Shown: positions 9,381-18,987, counted from the first letter of the stretch. The stretch: DNA of 64,000 nucleotides from Marimonas lutisalis (GCF_005434965.1 NZ_SKCI01000003.1:248001-312000); one strand, 5' to 3'. Numbers and translations: made by a program. The notes: generated by a model not told the origin, from the sequence alone.

Positions 9381-9844
9381 TCTTCGACGAGATCGAGGAT
9401 TTCGCCGCCGCCCTGCCGCCGATGCGGGCGCTGGCCGGGCTCGATCTCGGCGATCGCACCATCGGTGTCGCCGTCTCCGACGGCATGCGCTCGGTCGCGA
9501 CGCCGCTCGAAACCATCCGGCGCAAGAAATTCACCGCCGATGCCGAGGCGCTCATTGCCATCCTCGCCGCGCGCGACATCTCGGGCATCGTGCTGGGCCT
9601 GCCGCGCAACATGGACGGCACCGAAGGCCCGCGCTGCCAGTCGACCCGCGCCTTTGCCCGCAACCTCGCGCGGCTGACCGAGCTGCCGATCACCTTCTGG
9701 GATGAACGGCTCTCCACCGTCGCCGCCGAAAGGGCCCTGCTTGAGGCGGATACGACACGAAAACGTCGCGCCGAGGTGATCGACCACGTCGCGGCCTCCT
9801 ATATCCTGCAGGGACTGCTGGACCGCCTAAGGCATATCGGGTGA
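9377..9844 (+). CDS. ruvX: RuvX/YqgF family Holliday-junction resolvase-like nuclease
   Basis: 155 aa with an RNase H-like fold. The family is linked to 16S rRNA 5' end processing and was also proposed as an alternative Holliday junction resolvase. Family marks: LAGLDLGDRTIGVAVSD (first acidic residue), GIVLGLPRNMDGTEGPR, and FWDERLSTVAAE followed by RRAEVIDHVAASYILQGLLD with the last acidic residue. The start overlaps the ccmI stop (ATGA), so it is probably coupled to ccmI, and a DUF1289 gene follows after 3 nt. Confidence 0.95.
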   Translation: MIFDEIEDFAAALPPMRALAGLDLGDRTIGVAVSDGMRSVATPLETIRRKKFTADAEALIAILAARDISGIVLGLPRNMDGTEGPRCQSTRAFARNLARLTELPITFWDERLSTVAAERALLEADTTRKRRAEVIDHVAASYILQGLLDRLRHIG

Positions 9845-9847
9845 GAC

Positions 9848-10081
9848 ATGAAACACGATGACGTCTGGAAACGCGACGAGATCGAAAGCCCTTGTATCAA
9901 GGTCTGCGTCGTCCATTCCGAAGCGCGGATCTGCACGGGTTGCCTGCGTTCGATCGACGAGATCACCCGCTGGTCACGCATGACCCCCGAGGAACGCCGC
10001 GCGGTGATGGATGAATTGCCTGCGCGCGGCGCGCAACTGCGCAAACGCCGCGGCGGGCGCGCGGCCCGGCTCAAGCGCTAA
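9848..10081 (+). CDS. DUF1289 domain protein
   Basis: 77 aa. The cysteine pattern IESPCIKVCVVHSEARICTGCLRSIDEI (C-x3-C ... C-x2-C) and WSRMTPEERRAVM are the marks of DUF1289, a small, probably metal-binding family common in Proteobacteria with no firm function. The basic tail (RKRRGGRAARLKR) could bind nucleic acid. It starts 3 nt after the ruvX stop and is the last gene of the ccmI-ruvX unit. Confidence 0.9.
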   Translation: MKHDDVWKRDEIESPCIKVCVVHSEARICTGCLRSIDEITRWSRMTPEERRAVMDELPARGAQLRKRRGGRAARLKR

Positions 10082-10178
10082 GCGCCCGCCCTCTTCACCT
10101 TTTGAAAACCACTTGAAAACCACTGGCACCGCGCGTTGTGTCAACGATTGGCCGGGGCACAACGCGCCCGGTTTTGCC

Positions 10179-10253
10179 GGCAGCCGGATGTCAGCCGGGG
10201 GGTGCACGTATGTCACCCCCCGGTACCCATCCGCCCTCACGGGCGTTAACCAT
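10179..10253 (+). repeat. Intergenic element, copy 1: conserved core, two hairpins, TTAACC end
   Basis: Begins with a 30-bp core (10179-10208) identical to 60380-60409, starting GGCAGCCGGATGTCAGCC. Hairpin A is a perfect 10-bp stem: CCGGGGGGTG at 10195-10204, 9-nt loop, CACCCCCCGG at 10214-10223. Hairpin B is CGCCC/GGGCG (10232-10236 and 10241-10245). The element ends in GTTAACCATTA. It lies between convergent genes, about 100 nt after the DUF1289 gene. Function is unknown; it could be a dispersed repeat, a 3' end element or a small RNA. Confidence 0.7.
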
Positions 10254-10270
10254 TACCTCACAAAACTGCG

Positions 10271-10789
10271 TCAGGCAGCGGCCGCGGCATCCATTTCCAT
10301 CGCCACGACCGACACGTCCTCGGCCACGATGGCACTGCCCGGCACGGCCCCCACAACGGCCAGCCGGATCCCATCGAGGCGGATTTCGCTTTCGCCCGTG
10401 TCCGTGACGTCCACGCTGACCCCGCCCGCGCCCGCATAGGTCTCGGGCGTGATCAGAACCAATGAATCCTCGCCACTGACGAAGCCGGCCACCTGCGCCG
10501 GATGCGCTGCGTCGGCCCAGACCCCCGCGTCGAACGGGTCCGGGCTTTCAGCGCCCCCGGCGATGTCCGGCGCCGCCCCCGTGGCGCCGGCAAGGCCCGC
10601 ATCGGTCGTGTTCAGCAGATCCGGGATCCGCGTATCGACCTCCTGCGACTCATCGGTCAACTCCTGGTCGGACACGTCACTCGCCCCACCCGACGCGGCT
10701 CTGGTCTGCGATCTCGTCGAATCATCCAGGTCAGACCCGAAAACGGATCCGATCCCAGCCAGCCCCAACAGCGTCAGCAACTCAAACAA
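10271..10789 (-). CDS. Hypothetical acidic alanine-rich protein
   Basis: About 172 aa from a TTG at 10789, chosen because GGGGAGA lies 5 nt upstream and the product then opens with a hydrophobic helix (MFELLTLLGLAGIGSVFGSD); an in-frame ATG at 10894 would add 35 residues without a ribosome site. The rest is acidic and rich in A, D and G, with a short C-terminal part of beta character (DSLVLITPETYAGAGGVSVDV, split here for description, then IRLDGIRLAVVGAV). I do not recognise a family. An N-terminal membrane anchor or signal plus low-complexity linker is likely. Confidence 0.6.
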   Translation of the reverse strand: MFELLTLLGLAGIGSVFGSDLDDSTRSQTRAASGGASDVSDQELTDESQEVDTRIPDLLNTTDAGLAGATGAAPDIAGGAESPDPFDAGVWADAAHPAQVAGFVSGEDSLVLITPETYAGAGGVSVDVTDTGESEIRLDGIRLAVVGAVPGSAIVAEDVSVVAMEMDAAAAA

Positions 10790-10939
10790 CGTGGTCTCCC
10801 CAGTGTGTTGACCGGAGCTGAAAACGCCACATTTTCGACATAAAATCAACGCTTTATTGCCGTCTTTTGTTGCTTGTCCGGAACTCAATTTCACCCGCGG
10901 AACGTGATTGGCCCTGCCCCTGCAACAATCAGGAAGTAT

Positions 10940-11722
10940 CTACGGCGCGCGCAGCCATTTTCCCACGCCGCCCGGCAGTTCCGGCCGGAAATACGCCACC
11001 ACGCGCCCCGCCTCATCCGCCCCCGCCCGCCAAGGCGCCACGCCATGTAGGCACAGCCTGTGAAGAAGATACGCTTCACCAGGCCGGGCATGCAGCTCAA
11101 CCCTTTGACAAGTCTCGAAAACTTCGCGCCGTGCCGCTTGATAGGCGGCAGTCAGGTCGACCTCGTGCCAGCGCGATTCGGGCACCTCCTCCAGCGCCCC
11201 GAGCAACCCGCGCCGCATCACCTCGTGGCTGCCGTCCCAAATCACCATGGGGCTTGCCCCCGCTGCGGTTTCGTTCAACGGCACACCCAGGATCCAGGCA
11301 TGCAACTCGTCGATAAAGCGTTTCCTTTCAGGGCCTTGCGCCTTTATCCCATCAAGGTGCGCCGCGTCCCTCTTCAGCCGGAATCGAAAGGCCGCCTCGC
11401 TTTCACCATCGCGTGGTTGCGGGTATCCCGGCCAAACCACAGACAACTGCGCCGGATGCAGGGCCAGGGACCCGAACAGTCCCTGCGCCACCTCGATCGC
11501 CGCCCCCGTCAGCGGCCCCGAACCATCTACCGATCCGCTCGCATCATTGGCCAACGCGTCAACGCCTACGAACCAGGTTCCCTTGCACACCAACCACTTG
11601 GCCCGAAGCTCTTCATCCTCGATTGCCGCCTGCGCAGCCGGCCGCACGGCCCGCACCCAGGCCGCCAGGGCCGAATCGTGCGGAAAAAGCGCGTATCCCC
11701 GCTCCAGCAGGTCCGCTACCAT
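10940..11722 (-). CDS. PhyH-like (phytanoyl-CoA dioxygenase) Fe/2-oxoglutarate oxygenase
   Basis: About 260 aa. Start ATG at 11722 overlaps the stop of the TSUP gene (11716-11718), so translation is probably coupled. It begins MVADLLERGYALFPHDSALA. Possible iron ligands are H and D of AAHLDG (H-x-D), and the distal His near LLHRLCLHGVAPW, with an Arg for 2-oxoglutarate in GRVVAYFRPEL; WDGSHEVM matches the G-S-H found in PhyH proteins. The substrate is unknown. The family hydroxylates many small acids and amines. A much longer open frame that reads into the exporter gene is a shadow. Confidence 0.7.
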   Translation of the reverse strand: MVADLLERGYALFPHDSALAAWVRAVRPAAQAAIEDEELRAKWLVCKGTWFVGVDALANDASGSVDGSGPLTGAAIEVAQGLFGSLALHPAQLSVVWPGYPQPRDGESEAAFRFRLKRDAAHLDGIKAQGPERKRFIDELHAWILGVPLNETAAGASPMVIWDGSHEVMRRGLLGALEEVPESRWHEVDLTAAYQAARREVFETCQRVELHARPGEAYLLHRLCLHGVAPWRAGADEAGRVVAYFRPELPGGVGKWLRAP

Positions 11723-12534
11723 CCCATTGCCTTGCGCAGCATGTTCAGGGCCACGATCGTCACGAAAATCGCGAAGATTCGCTTCAACCGCGCTGCATCC
11801 GTCGCGTGCGCCAAACGCACCCCGATCGGGGCCGTGATCAGCGTCATCGCGATAACCAGCGGAAATGCCACGAAATTCACGGCGCCAACTGAAAACGGCG
11901 GCGGGTCTTGGACCGGCATGAACAGGAATCCGATGACCGACGGCACCGCGATAATCACGCCAAATCCGGCCGCCGTGGCCACCGCCCGGTGAATGGGGGT
12001 TCCGTAAAGCGTCATGAGCGGAACGCCAAAGCTGCCTCCGCCAATCCCCATCAGCACGGAAAGAAACCCGACAACTGGGGAAATCACAATTCTTTTCAAT
12101 CCCTTGGGCATCGCTTCGCCCAATCGCCAGTGGCTGCGACCCAACCCCAGATATGCGCCGACGAGGATTCCAAGGATGCCAAACAACGCCTGAAGCGTGG
12201 ACGAGCGCAGGCTGGCCGCCGTCAACATGCCCAGAACCGCCCCGGCGGCAATGCCCGGGGCCCAGCCTTTCAGGATCTCCCAGTCCACCGCACCCTTTTT
12301 GTTGTGGCTCAGAACCGAACGCACCGAGGTAATCACGATCGTGGCCAGCGATGTGGCCAGACACACCTGCATCAGCTGCGGCCCGTCATATCCAAGCGTC
12401 TGAAATGCATAGTAAAACGCAGGCACCAGCACAATACCCCCGCCAACGCCCAACAGCCCGGCCAGAACCCCGGCAAACGCCCCGATCACGGCGACCATGG
12501 CAACCATGGCAACCAGCAGTGTCATGTCCGGCAT
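11716..12534 (-). CDS. TSUP-family (TauE/SafE) membrane exporter
   Basis: 272 aa with about eight hydrophobic helices. The family marks are LGVGGGIVLVPAFYYAF near residue 30 and the mirrored MGIGGGSFGVPLMTLYG near 165, the two half-repeats of TauE/SafE permeases. Such proteins move sulfite, sulfoacetate or other small anions across the inner membrane. The ATG at 12534 has GAGGGA a few bases upstream. It is followed by the overlapping PhyH-like gene, which may make or use the transported compound; this is inference from coupling only. Confidence 0.9.
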   Translation of the reverse strand: MPDMTLLVAMVAMVAVIGAFAGVLAGLLGVGGGIVLVPAFYYAFQTLGYDGPQLMQVCLATSLATIVITSVRSVLSHNKKGAVDWEILKGWAPGIAAGAVLGMLTAASLRSSTLQALFGILGILVGAYLGLGRSHWRLGEAMPKGLKRIVISPVVGFLSVLMGIGGGSFGVPLMTLYGTPIHRAVATAAGFGVIIAVPSVIGFLFMPVQDPPPFSVGAVNFVAFPLVIAMTLITAPIGVRLAHATDAARLKRIFAIFVTIVALNMLRKAMGW

Positions 12535-12599
12535 GTCTGTCCCTCACTTCGCCCGCACCCTCGGCTTACACCGGCTGGCAGCCAAGCGGAAGGCCACGA

Positions 12600-13601
12600 T
12601 CAAGCCGCGCCGCGCGCCTCTGCGACATGCGCCAGTGCCGCTTCGATCAGTTCGGGCCCGGCGCCTTCGCGATGCGCCCCCTCCGACAGCACCCGCCGCC
12701 ACATCCGCGCGCCCGGCTGCCCGGCAAAGAGGCCCAGCATGTGCCGTGTGACCTGTGCCAGCTTCCCGCCCCCGGCAAGATGCGTCTCGATATAGGGAAG
12801 CATGTCCCGCGCGATCTCCTCGCGCTGTGGGGCGGGTTGTCCGCCGAACAAGCGCGCATCGGCCCGGCCCAGGATGTCATAGGGCTGATGATAAGCAGCC
12901 CGCCCTATCATCACACCATCAAGCCCTGCTTCCAGGAATGCCTCGGCCTGATCGAGCGAGGTTACCCCGCCGTTGATTGACAGGTGCAGCGCCGGGAACA
13001 GCCCTTTCATGCGCCGCACGAGGTCATAGTCGAGCGGTGGGATATCCCTGTTTTCCTTTGGAGAGAGCCCTTCCAGCCAGGCCTTGCGCGCATGGATGGT
13101 GAAGCGCCCAACCCCGGTGGCGGCGACACGCGCAATGAACTCGGGAAGCACCTCTTCGGGGTCCTGGTCATCCACCCCGATCCGGCATTTCACCGTCACC
13201 TCCACATCCACCGCCGCGCGCATTGCGGCGCAGCACTCCGCCACCAGACCCGGATCCTTCATCAACACCGCACCGAACGTGCCCGATTGCACCCTGTCAC
13301 TGGGACAGCCGACGTTCAGGTTGATCTCGTCATAACCCGCGTCCTGTCCGAACCGCGCGGCCTGTGCCAGCTCGGCAGGATCCGATCCGCCAAGCTGAAG
13401 CGCCACGGGGTGTTCCTCGGGCGAGAAATCAAGCAAATGCAACGCTCCGCCCCGCACCAGAGCCGGCGCTGTCACCATTTCGGTACAAAGAAGCGCATCG
13501 CGGCTGATCAGTCGATGAAAGTACCGGCAATGCCGATCTGTCCAGTCCATCATCGGGGCAACAGACAGTCGGGCGGCCCGAATAGCTGCATTCGAAGACA
13601 T
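12600..13601 (-). CDS. dusA: tRNA-dihydrouridine(20/20a) synthase DusA
   Basis: 333 aa flavoenzyme that reduces uridine to dihydrouridine in the tRNA D-loop. Marks: LSVAPMMDWTDRHCRYFHRL at about 12-31, INLNVGCPSDRVQSGTFGAVLM (catalytic Cys in N-x-G-C-P), FTIHARKAWLEGLSPKENR (a DusA-type segment), and DGVMIGRAAYHQPY. Length fits DusA. It starts at the ATG at 13601 and is followed at 65 nt by the TSUP gene on the same strand. Confidence 0.96.
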   Translation of the reverse strand: MSSNAAIRAARLSVAPMMDWTDRHCRYFHRLISRDALLCTEMVTAPALVRGGALHLLDFSPEEHPVALQLGGSDPAELAQAARFGQDAGYDEINLNVGCPSDRVQSGTFGAVLMKDPGLVAECCAAMRAAVDVEVTVKCRIGVDDQDPEEVLPEFIARVAATGVGRFTIHARKAWLEGLSPKENRDIPPLDYDLVRRMKGLFPALHLSINGGVTSLDQAEAFLEAGLDGVMIGRAAYHQPYDILGRADARLFGGQPAPQREEIARDMLPYIETHLAGGGKLAQVTRHMLGLFAGQPGARMWRRVLSEGAHREGAGPELIEAALAHVAEARGAA

Positions 13602-14005
13602 TCAGCGATCTCCTCGGCCGTTTCTTGTTGCACCGGGCCGGCAGTGCATCTGGTAGAAGCAGGACAGGATGACCGCCACCCCGCCCCCTGCGCGAACAGG
13701 TGCTCGGCGGCAATCACGTATACCTGTCAGCGCCGCCAGTCGAAAGCCCCCGATAGTCACGATGGATAGCGCTTGGGCAGCAACCGTGAAAAACGGTCCC
13801 GGAGGCAGGCATGCCCCCTCTGAGTATCGCACTTGGTCTTGAAGCCCTGAGCAAGTGCGTCATCAGCGGAAAGAAGGCCATACGGTTTCGCGCGGTCTGT
13901 CTGGTCTTCGACCAACATGATCGGGTTAAATACCCTTGACGGCTCAAAGCGGCGGCTGTCTCGCAGGGATGCAAAACCACCCGGAATCCTCGAGGTCCGG
14001 TCGCG
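13602..14005. other. 404-bp gene-free stretch between dusA and the LysR gene
   Basis: Short frames on the minus strand do not look like proteins (no family, cysteine-rich, unlike the codon use around them). The dusA promoter should lie next to 13602. An imperfect palindrome at 13981-14000 (CCGGA...TCCGG around CCTCGAGG) sits just after the LysR stop and may help end that transcript. Nothing else seen. Confidence 0.5.
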
Positions 14006-14899
14006 TCATCGCGCCGCGCTCCCCGGGTTGGCGCTTGTGGTCAATAGCTCTTGCACCAGCGGATTAGGAAATCTCCGCCGCAAGGTAATGGCATAAAAGG
14101 TCTCGGTGATCCGCGGGTGCTCCCGGGCTTCTACCAAACGCCCCGATGCCAGCTCGTCCTGCACGACGATCGGCGCCACGAGGCTGAGACCGATATCCTC
14201 GCGTGCCAGAAGCCGCATCATCGCCATGTCGTCCACTTCCGCCGCCACTTGCGGCCGCACCGACATGCGGCTGGCCATGGCATCGAAGGCCGTGCGCACG
14301 GAGCTGTCCGTGGTCGGCAGGATAAATGGTTGTTCGCCAAGCAGCTCACGGATCGGCCGATCCGGGTCAAGCCGCGTCGGCGTCCCGACGATGCTGACTT
14401 CCTGCTCGGCAATGCGATGGGTCTCAAACGGGGTCAGGCTGTCGTCCGGAGCTTCGCGGTTCATAAGAACAAGATCGAGGTTGAGCGTCGCCAACCCCTC
14501 CAGAAGCTCTGTCGGGCTGCCCGATCTCAGGATCACCTCGACATCCATCCGCGCGAGGATCGGCCGCAGGAACCCGATCTGGAAATTGCGCGACAGCGTG
14601 GCAAGCGCCCCGACGCGCAGCGCCTTTCTGGTGCGACCGGTTTCCTGCAACGTCGCGACCAGTTCCTGACCGGTGGAAAAGATCGCGTCGGCATGATCCA
14701 GCGCGATCCGCCCCGCTTCGGTCAGGTGCAATTGACGCCCCCGGCGTTCAAACAGCGGATGCCCGAGGCGTTCTTCCAACTGCTTGATCTGCACGGACAA
14801 TGCCGATTGCGACAGGTTCAGTCGCTGCGCCGTGCGCGTCAGGTTCCCGTCATGGGCGACGGCCCAGAAGTAACGCAAGTGGTGATAGTTTAATGGCAT
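14006..14899 (-). CDS. LysR-family regulator, divergent from dabBA
   Basis: About 297 aa. The ATG at 14899 (MPLNYHHLRYFWAVAHDGNL) gives a normal LysR start; an upstream ATG would add 12 residues. The helix-turn-helix is LTRTAQRLNLSQSALSVQIKQLEERLGHPLFER (residues ~20-52), followed by a substrate-binding domain. The arrangement head-to-head with dabB-dabA suggests it senses inorganic-carbon status, as LysR proteins do beside other DAB operons and as CbbR/CcmR do for carbon fixation; that is inference. The 114-bp intergenic region is strongly AT-rich. Confidence 0.9.
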   Translation of the reverse strand: MPLNYHHLRYFWAVAHDGNLTRTAQRLNLSQSALSVQIKQLEERLGHPLFERRGRQLHLTEAGRIALDHADAIFSTGQELVATLQETGRTRKALRVGALATLSRNFQIGFLRPILARMDVEVILRSGSPTELLEGLATLNLDLVLMNREAPDDSLTPFETHRIAEQEVSIVGTPTRLDPDRPIRELLGEQPFILPTTDSSVRTAFDAMASRMSVRPQVAAEVDDMAMMRLLAREDIGLSLVAPIVVQDELASGRLVEAREHPRITETFYAITLRRRFPNPLVQELLTTSANPGSAAR

Positions 14900-15013
14900 A
14901 TTATTCGACTTAATTGAACGATATGTGAATAACAATGTATTTTTATTAATCTCCCGGTTGCCTTACCCCCGGACGGAACGGGCCCTGCCCCTTCCAATTC
15001 GGGACCATGAACC
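14900..15013. promoter_or_regulatory. Divergent LysR/dabB promoter region
   Basis: The first ~55 bp are AT-rich and contain TTCGACTTAATTGAA (an imperfect palindrome at about 14903-14917), a plausible LysR site of the T-N11-A kind overlapping the LysR gene's own start region. No -35/-10 boxes can be assigned with confidence. Confidence 0.4.
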
Positions 15014-16564
15014 ATGAGCTACCTTTTCCTGCCGCTGTTGAGTCCGCTGATACTGCTCGCCACTGCCCTCTATGCGGTCCGGCACCCCGGCCTGCGCCCG
15101 GGACGGGTGCCGCGTCTTTCCGAATGGGCGGCGCTCACCGCCTTCGGCATCGCCGCGATGTCGGCTGCCTTGCTTGTCCTGAATGGGCCGGGCACCTCTG
15201 CGCTGATCGGCTTCCTGGGGGTCGGCATATCTGTCCGGCTGGATGCGGTCAGCGCGACCATGCTGGTACTGGTCAGCTTCATCGGCTGGATCGTCATGCG
15301 CTACGCGGCCACCTACATGGATGGTGAGGCGCGGCAAGGCGCGTTCACCGGCTGGATGTCGGCCACCCTTGCCGCGGTTCTGTTTCTGGTGATGTCGGGC
15401 AACCTCGCCCAGCTGCTCGCGGCGTGGACAATGACCAGCCTCACCCTGCACCGCTTGCTGCTGTTCTACCCCGAGCGCACCACCGCCCGACGCGCCGCCC
15501 GGAAAAAGGCTCTCGTCGCACGGACAAGCGAAGCCGCGCTCGGCATTGCGGTCCTTCTGTTGGCTTTTGCCTACGGCACGTCCGACATCTCCGCAATTCT
15601 GTCGTCGGCCCGGCCTGACCTCATCACGATGACGGCCGCGTTTATGATTGCGCTCGCTGCCGTCCTGGCCTCGGCTCAATTCCCGATCCACGGCTGGCTG
15701 ACCGAGGTGATGGAAGCCCCCACACCTGTTTCGGCGCTACTGCATGCAGGCGTGATCAATTCCGGTGGCTTCCTGTTGATCCGCTTTGCCGACGTGATGC
15801 TGGCCGCCCCGGGCGTGATGGCCCTTCTGGTCATGCTGGGCGGGTTCACCGCGCTTTTCGCCGGGTTGGTGATGCTGACGCAACCAGCGGTCAAGACATC
15901 GCTGGCGTGGTCCACCATAGCGCAGATGGCCTTCATGATCATGCAATGCGGCCTGGCGCTCTTTCCCCTGGCGCTGCTGCATATCGTTGCGCATTCTCTC
16001 TACAAGGCGCATGCCTTCCTCAGCGCTGGCGAAGCGGTTCGGAACATCGCCGCGATCCGCCGCCCCGGCCCCGTCGCCGTACCAAGCGCGCGCAACGTGC
16101 TGCACGCTTTCGTCATCGGCATCGCGATCTACAGCCTGATCGGCATGGTTTTCGGCTTTGACGGCAAATCCGTGCAGGCCGTCGCCCTCGGCGTCATCCT
16201 GATCTTCGGCGTCGCCTACCTGCTGGCGCAGGGCCTGGCCGATGCCGCGCCCGGCGCGCTGACCCGCCGTACCGTGATCTACGCCTCGGTCACCTCGGTC
16301 AGCTACTTCCTGCTGCAGATGGCGGCACTGAAACTTACCGCCGGCACCTTGCCTTCGACACCCGCACCGGGACCTCTGGAATGGGCGCTCGTCATTCTGG
16401 CTCTGATCAGTTTCGCGGTCGTCGCCGTGGCACAGGCCACTTTCCCGCTCTGGGCCACGCACCCCGCCGCCGCCGGCATCCGGGTGCACCTGTCGAACGG
16501 ACTTTACGCAAACGCCGTCTTCGACCGCCTGCTTGATGGCTGGTCGCGGCGCAAGACCGCCTGA
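15014..16564 (+). CDS. dabB: DabB, NuoL-like membrane subunit of a DAB inorganic-carbon pump
   Basis: About 516 aa, many hydrophobic helices. It is related to the proton-pumping subunits of complex I (NuoL/Mrp family): [19 protein letters not shown] and [22 protein letters not shown] (the latter matches the conserved H[18 protein letters not shown] loop). On its own this could be taken for a stray NADH dehydrogenase subunit 5, but the DUF2309 (DabA) gene 14 nt downstream identifies a DAB complex, in which DabB is thought to supply cation-gradient coupling for energy-driven CO2 hydration. The neighbouring ATG at 15007 is in another frame. Confidence 0.92.
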   Translation: MSYLFLPLLSPLILLATALYAVRHPGLRPGRVPRLSEWAALTAFGIAAMSAALLVLNGPGTSALIGFLGVGISVRLDAVSATMLVLVSFIGWIVMRYAATYMDGEARQGAFTGWMSATLAAVLFLVMSGNLAQLLAAWTMTSLTLHRLLLFYPERTTARRAARKKALVARTSEAALGIAVLLLAFAYGTSDISAILSSARPDLITMTAAFMIALAAVLASAQFPIHGWLTEVMEAPTPVSALLHAGVINSGGFLLIRFADVMLAAPGVMALLVMLGGFTALFAGLVMLTQPAVKTSLAWSTIAQMAFMIMQCGLALFPLALLHIVAHSLYKAHAFLSAGEAVRNIAAIRRPGPVAVPSARNVLHAFVIGIAIYSLIGMVFGFDGKSVQAVALGVILIFGVAYLLAQGLADAAPGALTRRTVIYASVTSVSYFLLQMAALKLTAGTLPSTPAPGPLEWALVILALISFAVVAVAQATFPLWATHPAAAGIRVHLSNGLYANAVFDRLLDGWSRRKTA

Positions 16565-16578
16565 ACCGGAGACCTGAC

Positions 16579-18987
16579 ATGTTCATGAAGCACGAAACCT
16601 ACCCTGCAGCCCTTCTCGAACTCGTGGCCGAAGCAAACACCGCCGCCGGGGCGATCCCGCCGTTGTTTCCGCTCGCGTCCAACGTAGCGGTGAACCCCTT
16701 CCTTGGACAGACCGGCGAGTCCTTGGCCGTCACCGCTGCCCGTTACGCGCGGGTCGCCGGCACGCGCATCATGCCTGAACGCGCGCACTGGGCCGCCAAG
16801 ATCGATGCCGGCGAAATCACTGACGAGGACCTGCGCGCAGCTCTTTCTTCTGCCGAAGGCCGGTTCGGTCGTCCGGAACTCGCCGATCTGAGGGCCGCGC
16901 TTCAGGGCGAGAGCACCCCGGTTGAAGCTCTGCCGACGGTGGCGGACCTAGCCGCTGATGTCTCGGGCATAGATTGGCCCGGCCTGATCGAGGAACGCAT
17001 CGGCGCCTGGGCGGCCAGCCATTTCGATCAGGGCCAGGCCCTTTGGCAGTCCAACCGCACCGGCGGCACCTTCAGCGCCTGGCGCGATTTCGCCTCGCGC
17101 GACCTGACACCGGAAATCCACGGCCTGAAAGGGTTTGGCGCTTTTGTCACCGCGACCAACCGCTCGCATTGGCGGGCCATCGGCCGCGCAGCCGAGGTCC
17201 TGGGACTGACGGCCCCGGCCGCCGGAACCGCGTTTCACCGCTGGCTCGTGACGTTGGGCGGCTGGGCACAATATGCGCGTCACCTGCTCTGGCAGGCCGA
17301 ACTCAACGGCGGGTCGGACAACACCGTGACCGAGCTTCTGGCGATCCGCATGGTTTTCGACGAAGCCCTGTTCGGACTATACGAAGACCGAATCGCCACA
17401 CGCTGGGCCGACATCGTCGCCCAACACGCGGCACCGGTGACACCCAACCGCGATCTGGTCATCGACGCGATCCTGCAGGACGCGGCCGAAAGGGCGCAGC
17501 AACGCCGGCTGGCTCAATCCCTCGGACAAGGCGAACCGCGCCGGGTCAACGGGCGCCCCGCCCTGCAGGCGGCATTCTGCATCGATGTGCGCTCGGAGGT
17601 GTTCCGCCGCGCGCTCGAAACCCAGGACGCCGCGATCGAAACCATCGGGTTCGCCGGGTTCTTCGGTATCGCCAGCGCCCACAAGGCCGCCGGCTCGGAC
17701 GAGATCGAGTCGCGTGGGCCGGTCCTCCTGCCCACCGGCGTAACCTCCTGCGCCGCCGAACCCATGCAGGCCGATCTTGATCGCCGCTATGCGGCGCGCG
17801 CCCGCCGCGCATGGGGCCGGTTCAAACTGGCGGCAGTGTCGTCCTTCGCCTTCGTCGAGGCCACGGGGCCTGTCTACGCCGGCAAACTGTTGCGCGATGC
17901 GCTTGGAGGCAAACACCGCACGAAACCCGACCCCGCACCAAGGCTCGATCCCGCAATCGACCTGGAAACACGCGTCGGCATGGCCCGCTCCATTCTCAGC
18001 GCCATGTCACTCACGCGAAACTTCGCGCGTATCGTCCTGCTTGCGGGTCACGGTGCCGATGTAACCAACAACCCGCATGAAAGCGCGCTTCAGTGCGGCG
18101 CGTGCGGCGGCCATGCCGGCGATGTCAACGCGCGCCTTCTGGCGGGGCTTCTGAATGACCCGCAGGTGCGCCGGGGGCTGGCACAGGATGGCATCGACAT
18201 CCCAGCCGACACCCTGTTTCTCGCAGCGTTGCACAACACCACCACCGACGCCGTCACGCTGTTCGATCACGACATCGCGGTCGGACAGTGGCAGGCGGAG
18301 ATCGACCAGTTGCGCAAGTGGCTCATCGCCACCGGCCGGCTGGCCCGCGCCGAGCGCGCCCAGCGCCTGCCACGCGCCCGATCCGAAGGCGATATCGCAC
18401 GGCGCGCGGCCGACTGGGCCGAGCTGCGCCCGGAATGGGGCCTCGCCGGTTGCCGCGCCTTCATCGCCGCGCCGCGCCATCGGACCGCCGAAACGTCGCT
18501 TTCGGGACAGGCCTTCCTGCACAGCTACGATTGGCAGGCCGACGAGGGGTTCGGCGTGCTGGAACTGATCATGACCGCCCCGGTCGTTGTCGCCAGCTGG
18601 ATCAGCCTGCAATATTATGGCTCGACCGTGGCCCCACGTCTCTTCGGCGGCGGCAACAAGCTCCTGCACAATGTCGTCGGTGGCATCGGCGTGCTCGAGG
18701 GTAATGGTGGCGCGCTGCGGCCCGGCCTTCCCTGGCAATCCGTGCATGACGGCGACGGCTTCCAGCACGATCCCCTCCGCCTGGCGGTCATCATCGAGGC
18801 GCCGCGCGAAGCGATGAGCGATATTCTCCGGCGGCATCCGGATGTGCGGGACCTGTTCGACAATCGCTGGCTGCATCTGATCGCGATGGATGGCGACGGC
18901 CAGTTTGCCTGGCGATATGACGGCAATCTGCAGTGGTCACCCTTCATAGAAGAGGCCGGCATCGACCGCGCGATCGCGGCGGAATAA
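16579..18987 (+). CDS. dabA: DabA, beta-carbonic-anhydrase-like subunit of DAB pump (DUF2309)
   Basis: 802 aa, in the DabA length range. DabA is a cytoplasmic zinc protein that with DabB converts CO2 to bicarbonate in one direction, raising internal bicarbonate. The four residues expected at the zinc site are present: C334 and D336 in [10 protein letters not shown]491 in [13 protein letters not shown], and C506 in [12 protein letters not shown]. Their spacing (2 and 15 residues) equals that published for the Halothiobacillus protein (C351, D353, H524, C539). It follows dabB by 14 nt. No RuBisCO or carboxysome genes are in the window, so the carbon probably feeds anaplerotic carboxylations; this is inference. 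Confidence 0.95.
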   Translation: MFMKHETYPAALLELVAEANTAAGAIPPLFPLASNVAVNPFLGQTGESLAVTAARYARVAGTRIMPERAHWAAKIDAGEITDEDLRAALSSAEGRFGRPELADLRAALQGESTPVEALPTVADLAADVSGIDWPGLIEERIGAWAASHFDQGQALWQSNRTGGTFSAWRDFASRDLTPEIHGLKGFGAFVTATNRSHWRAIGRAAEVLGLTAPAAGTAFHRWLVTLGGWAQYARHLLWQAELNGGSDNTVTELLAIRMVFDEALFGLYEDRIATRWADIVAQHAAPVTPNRDLVIDAILQDAAERAQQRRLAQSLGQGEPRRVNGRPALQAAFCIDVRSEVFRRALETQDAAIETIGFAGFFGIASAHKAAGSDEIESRGPVLLPTGVTSCAAEPMQADLDRRYAARARRAWGRFKLAAVSSFAFVEATGPVYAGKLLRDALGGKHRTKPDPAPRLDPAIDLETRVGMARSILSAMSLTRNFARIVLLAGHGADVTNNPHESALQCGACGGHAGDVNARLLAGLLNDPQVRRGLAQDGIDIPADTLFLAALHNTTTDAVTLFDHDIAVGQWQAEIDQLRKWLIATGRLARAERAQRLPRARSEGDIARRAADWAELRPEWGLAGCRAFIAAPRHRTAETSLSGQAFLHSYDWQADEGFGVLELIMTAPVVVASWISLQYYGSTVAPRLFGGGNKLLHNVVGGIGVLEGNGGALRPGLPWQSVHDGDGFQHDPLRLAVIIEAPREAMSDILRRHPDVRDLFDNRWLHLIAMDGDGQFAWRYDGNLQWSPFIEEAGIDRAIAAE

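Noticed and set aside
10246-10253. TTAACCAT, which equals a CtrA half-site
   Set aside because: It is at the end of the intergenic element between two convergent genes, with no promoter to control; more likely part of the repeat.
13602-14005. Short minus-strand frames as small genes or a gene remnant
   Set aside because: No ribosome sites, no family likeness and several overlapping frames of equal quality; nothing supports coding.
15014-16564. NADH dehydrogenase subunit 5 (respiratory complex I)
   Set aside because: No other nuo or mrp genes are adjacent and a DUF2309 gene follows at 14 nt, which identifies a DAB pump.
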